Notes under the pieces: generated by a model | What the model was told of the DNA's origin: nothing | Databases searched by the model: none | The model's input: the letters and a program-made list of their open reading frames with translations, nothing else | Position numbers and translations under genes: made by a program | In this document: positions 62,102 through 64,000 of the stretch, piece by piece | Layout: every line of letters begins with the position of its first letter | Position numbering within the stretch: position 1 is the first letter of the stretch | NCBI GenBank assembly: GCA_977006965.1 | Contig: OZ345377.1 | Coordinates: 558,001-622,000, forward strand | Length of the DNA stretch: 64,000 nucleotides | Reading direction: 5' to 3' | DNA from: Phymatolithon calcareum | Lineage: Eukaryota > Rhodophyta > Florideophyceae > Hapalidiales

Positions 62102-63289
62102 TTCGACTTCTGGCTGTGATTCCAGGTAGCTTCGTTGTGCTTCTCGTGACGTGCAGTAGCAAAAGGAAGCACATCTCAGAACGTACAGTACAATGGCCAC
62201 CCACATTCCACTCCACTCGGCCCCTTATATTCAAGGACATCTTTGGTTTCTTGCTGAGGTCTAGGTTGATTTTGAAAGACCTAATCTCTGATATGATGGT
62301 ATCAAAGAAGCGGTGTTGAGGAGGAGTGTCCACGGCTAACCGCGTTTGCATTATAATCTACTCGTCCAGTCAACGTTGTTCATAGGATTCAAGGCGCGTA
62401 TCAAGAATACGTAAAGGTAGTACGACGACCGTACTACGGCATGTCAATGGTCTGCACTATGCATCATATATGCCTGTATAGAGGGGGTGCGGTTCCGAGA
62501 TTGAGTCCCATGGTGTGATAACGGGAGAGAACCACGTTTGTAACACGAATCCATTGCTTTCGAAACCAATGGTTTGTGCACTGGTGTTGTGCAGTGCCCT
62601 CAATTGTGTCTACTTTCACTGAAACTTTCAAATGCTCGGCTGATATTTCGAGCTTTACAGAAAAATGCTTACTGTGTTTCTTTCGAACAGTTTCAGCTTC
62701 TCGTCGGGGCGCAACCTGAATTTTACTATATTTTTCGCATGTTCCTTTGCCGATTTTAAAAACCTTTTCGTCTCGCGGCGCGAACTTGTTTGCCACCTAG
62801 ACGTTCGATTTTACCAAATTTGCGGTATTCCTGTAGTAGTCTACAATCATTTCAAACTTTTGACTGAGGCAATAAGAAATTCATAGAGTCCTTTTCGAGA
62901 AAATTGTCCATCTTTGTAGGCGATTCTTTTTCAAGATCAGAATTACGAAAAGTGCTCTACACTCCTTATTTCATCCCCATTCTTTGATTTTTTTTTGATT
63001 TTTGGATAACCTACATTCTTGGCTTTCTATAATAGTTTTCGAAATGCGAAGAACGGATCAGGAAGTGGTCTTAAACTGCGCGTTTAAGGAGCTGTCCCGA
63101 TTTTCGAAGGAACCCTCTGCTGAGAATTTCTAGAAAAAGTTTCCACGGCGCGAGGACTTTTTTTTTGCTAAGCCAATTATGTACTGCCATAACTGAAAGT
63201 GTCCAATGAGCTTCTCGGATTCCCAAGCTCATAAAAAATAAAAGTGAAAATCTAAGATGGGGATGTAGGTCCTTAAGACTTCTATAATG
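62102..63289. other. No firm gene; one protein-like minus frame
   Basis: Minus 62796-62464 is open for 110 codons (HFSVKLEISAEHLKVSVKVD) and follows an AG that could be an acceptor. It may be an exon of an unrecognised gene, perhaps upstream sequence of the transposase unit. The short palindrome GTAGTAC(n6)GTACTAC spans about 62416-62438. Confidence 0.3.
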
Positions 63290-64000
63290 TTTTTTTAACA
63301 GGACCGGGGATCGAAGGGGCTTGGGAGGAAGAAAATAGACATAGAATAACTCTTGGCGCTGGCGGTCCATGGATCAGACGAGATGACGCCGTATTGCCAC
63401 ATATTACACACGATAAACTATCAAAAACAAAACCGAGTGCTGTGGGATTTCCAAATACAATTCTTCGACTTCCCGCGGCAGCGATACAGCACCAAACTTC
63501 TAGTGACTACATCGACAAAACTTGGGAAATACAGCGTCTACAATACTCTCCCGCCCCTCAACCCATGCGATGACGTGCTCCACCACGACGGTGGTGACGA
63601 CGCAAGCACAAAACCCGCACGTGGCTAGCACAAATACTTTTGCGCCCGCGGCAGCGGCAGCCCCAGCGGCGCACTTCCCGCCACCTGTCGCCCCCGTACT
63701 TCCTGCCGCGCCAGCCACAGTCGCGCCGTTCTCGCCGCCTGACGCCGCCGTACTGCCATTCCCCCCAGGCGCACAACCCGCCACAGCCGAACCATTCAGC
63801 ACCACCGCTTTCGCATCGAGTGCGCCCGTTGTTTTCTTGTTGCACTTGTCTTCATCGTCGCCGCCAAACATGGCAAAAAAGCTGGTCAACGGTTCGCTCA
63901 AATGTGAAATGGCGCGCTGCGCAAGGGCGGGACGGCCCTCGCTGTGCGCCTTGACACGCTCAACGAATAGCACGACAACAACGCCGCCCGCGAACGCGAT
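63290..64000 (-). repeat. 1.1-kb dispersed repeat, copy 3, cut by the window end
   Basis: GATCGAAGGGGCTTGGGAGG, AATAACTCTTGGCGCTGGCG and CATGGATCAGACGAGATGAC match 47120-47205. Coding sequence continues to the last base. Confidence 0.8.
63500..64000 (-). CDS. Two-hairpin membrane protein, copy 3 (5' end outside the window)
   Basis: The only copy whose visible frame is unbroken: IAFAGGVVVVLFVERVKAHS, EGRPALAQRAISHLSEP, a Gly/Ala/Ser-rich linker, AKVFVLATCGFCACVVTTVV, VEHVIAWVEGRESIVDAVFP and KFCRCSH-stop at 63500. Both hydrophobic segments are about 18-20 residues and are each followed by VE(H/R)V(K/I)A.xEGR, pointing to an internal duplication and two membrane-inserted hairpins. The conserved KFCRC end could be lipid-modified or metal-binding; that is speculation. 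Family not recognised. Confidence 0.5.
   Translation of the reverse strand: MAFAGGVVVVLFVERVKAHSEGRPALAQRAISHLSEPLTSFFAMFGGDDEDKCNKKTTGALDAKAVVLNGSAVAGCAPGGNGSTAASGGENGATVAGAAGSTGATGGGKCAAGAAAAAGAKVFVLATCGFCACVVTTVVVEHVIAWVEGRESIVDAVFPKFCRCSH

Noticed and set aside
1-64000. tRNA, rRNA, CRISPR array or telomeric repeat
   Set aside because: Looked for on both strands; no cloverleaf with a conserved T-loop, no rRNA core motif, no spaced identical repeats and no telomere-like arrays were found by eye.

Overview
The window is eukaryotic nuclear DNA. It contains LTR and non-LTR retrotransposons, DDE-type DNA transposons, spliceosomal-type introns (GT...AG, about 86 to 100 nt) and a Fanzor protein, and no operons or Shine-Dalgarno-led genes. 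Recognisable cellular genes are few, and most of the sequence is decayed mobile DNA. A repeat-rich alga (for example a red alga) is a plausible source, but that is a guess: nothing here fixes the taxon.

Layout. 1-2372: 3' part of a copia-type retrotransposon. 2373-7189: mostly featureless. 7190-12490: nested retroposons, including a minus-strand LINE split by two short plus-strand retroposons. 13290-18164: retroposon tail, an 81-bp tandem repeat, a 5'-nucleotidase pseudogene and an intact flavin monooxygenase gene. 18548-22384: LINE ends, a Mutator-like element with a perfect 10-bp target duplication, and a retroposon. 24005-28194: a repeat carrying a degenerate two-hairpin membrane protein, a perfect 34-bp palindrome, then an intact Fanzor gene (TnpB-like RNA-guided nuclease). 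28640-30270: a G/A-rich block of unknown origin and a 755-bp element with very long inverted repeats. 30535-40367: a small hypothetical gene divergent from an NB-ARC/WD40 (APAF-1/NLR-like) gene. The latter is split by a young, coding-complete copia element that left a CGGTT duplication; removing the element and one CGGTT copy restores the frame exactly. 40368-46875: LINE, hAT-like and retroposon debris, palindromes and a fold-back element. 46876-55098: second copy of the membrane-protein repeat, then a full-length gypsy element with TGGTG duplications whose gag-pol frame has three stops. Between pol and its 3' LTR it carries an antisense Gfo/Idh (inositol dehydrogenase-like) gene piece that still contains an intron. 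55378-58510: a broken RecQ-like helicase and an unidentified coding region. 59727-62101: a DDE transposase with zinc fingers and one intron. 63290-64000: third copy of the membrane-protein repeat, cut by the window end.

Likely functional as read: the Fanzor, the flavin monooxygenase, the copia gag-pol and perhaps the DDE transposase. The innate-immunity-type NB-ARC/WD40 gene is broken only by the copia insertion. Three short retroposon families share the 3' motif CTTTTAAATAAA (or CTTTTAAAATAAA), which suggests one common mobilising machinery. Homology statements rest on motif recognition by eye; no database search was possible.
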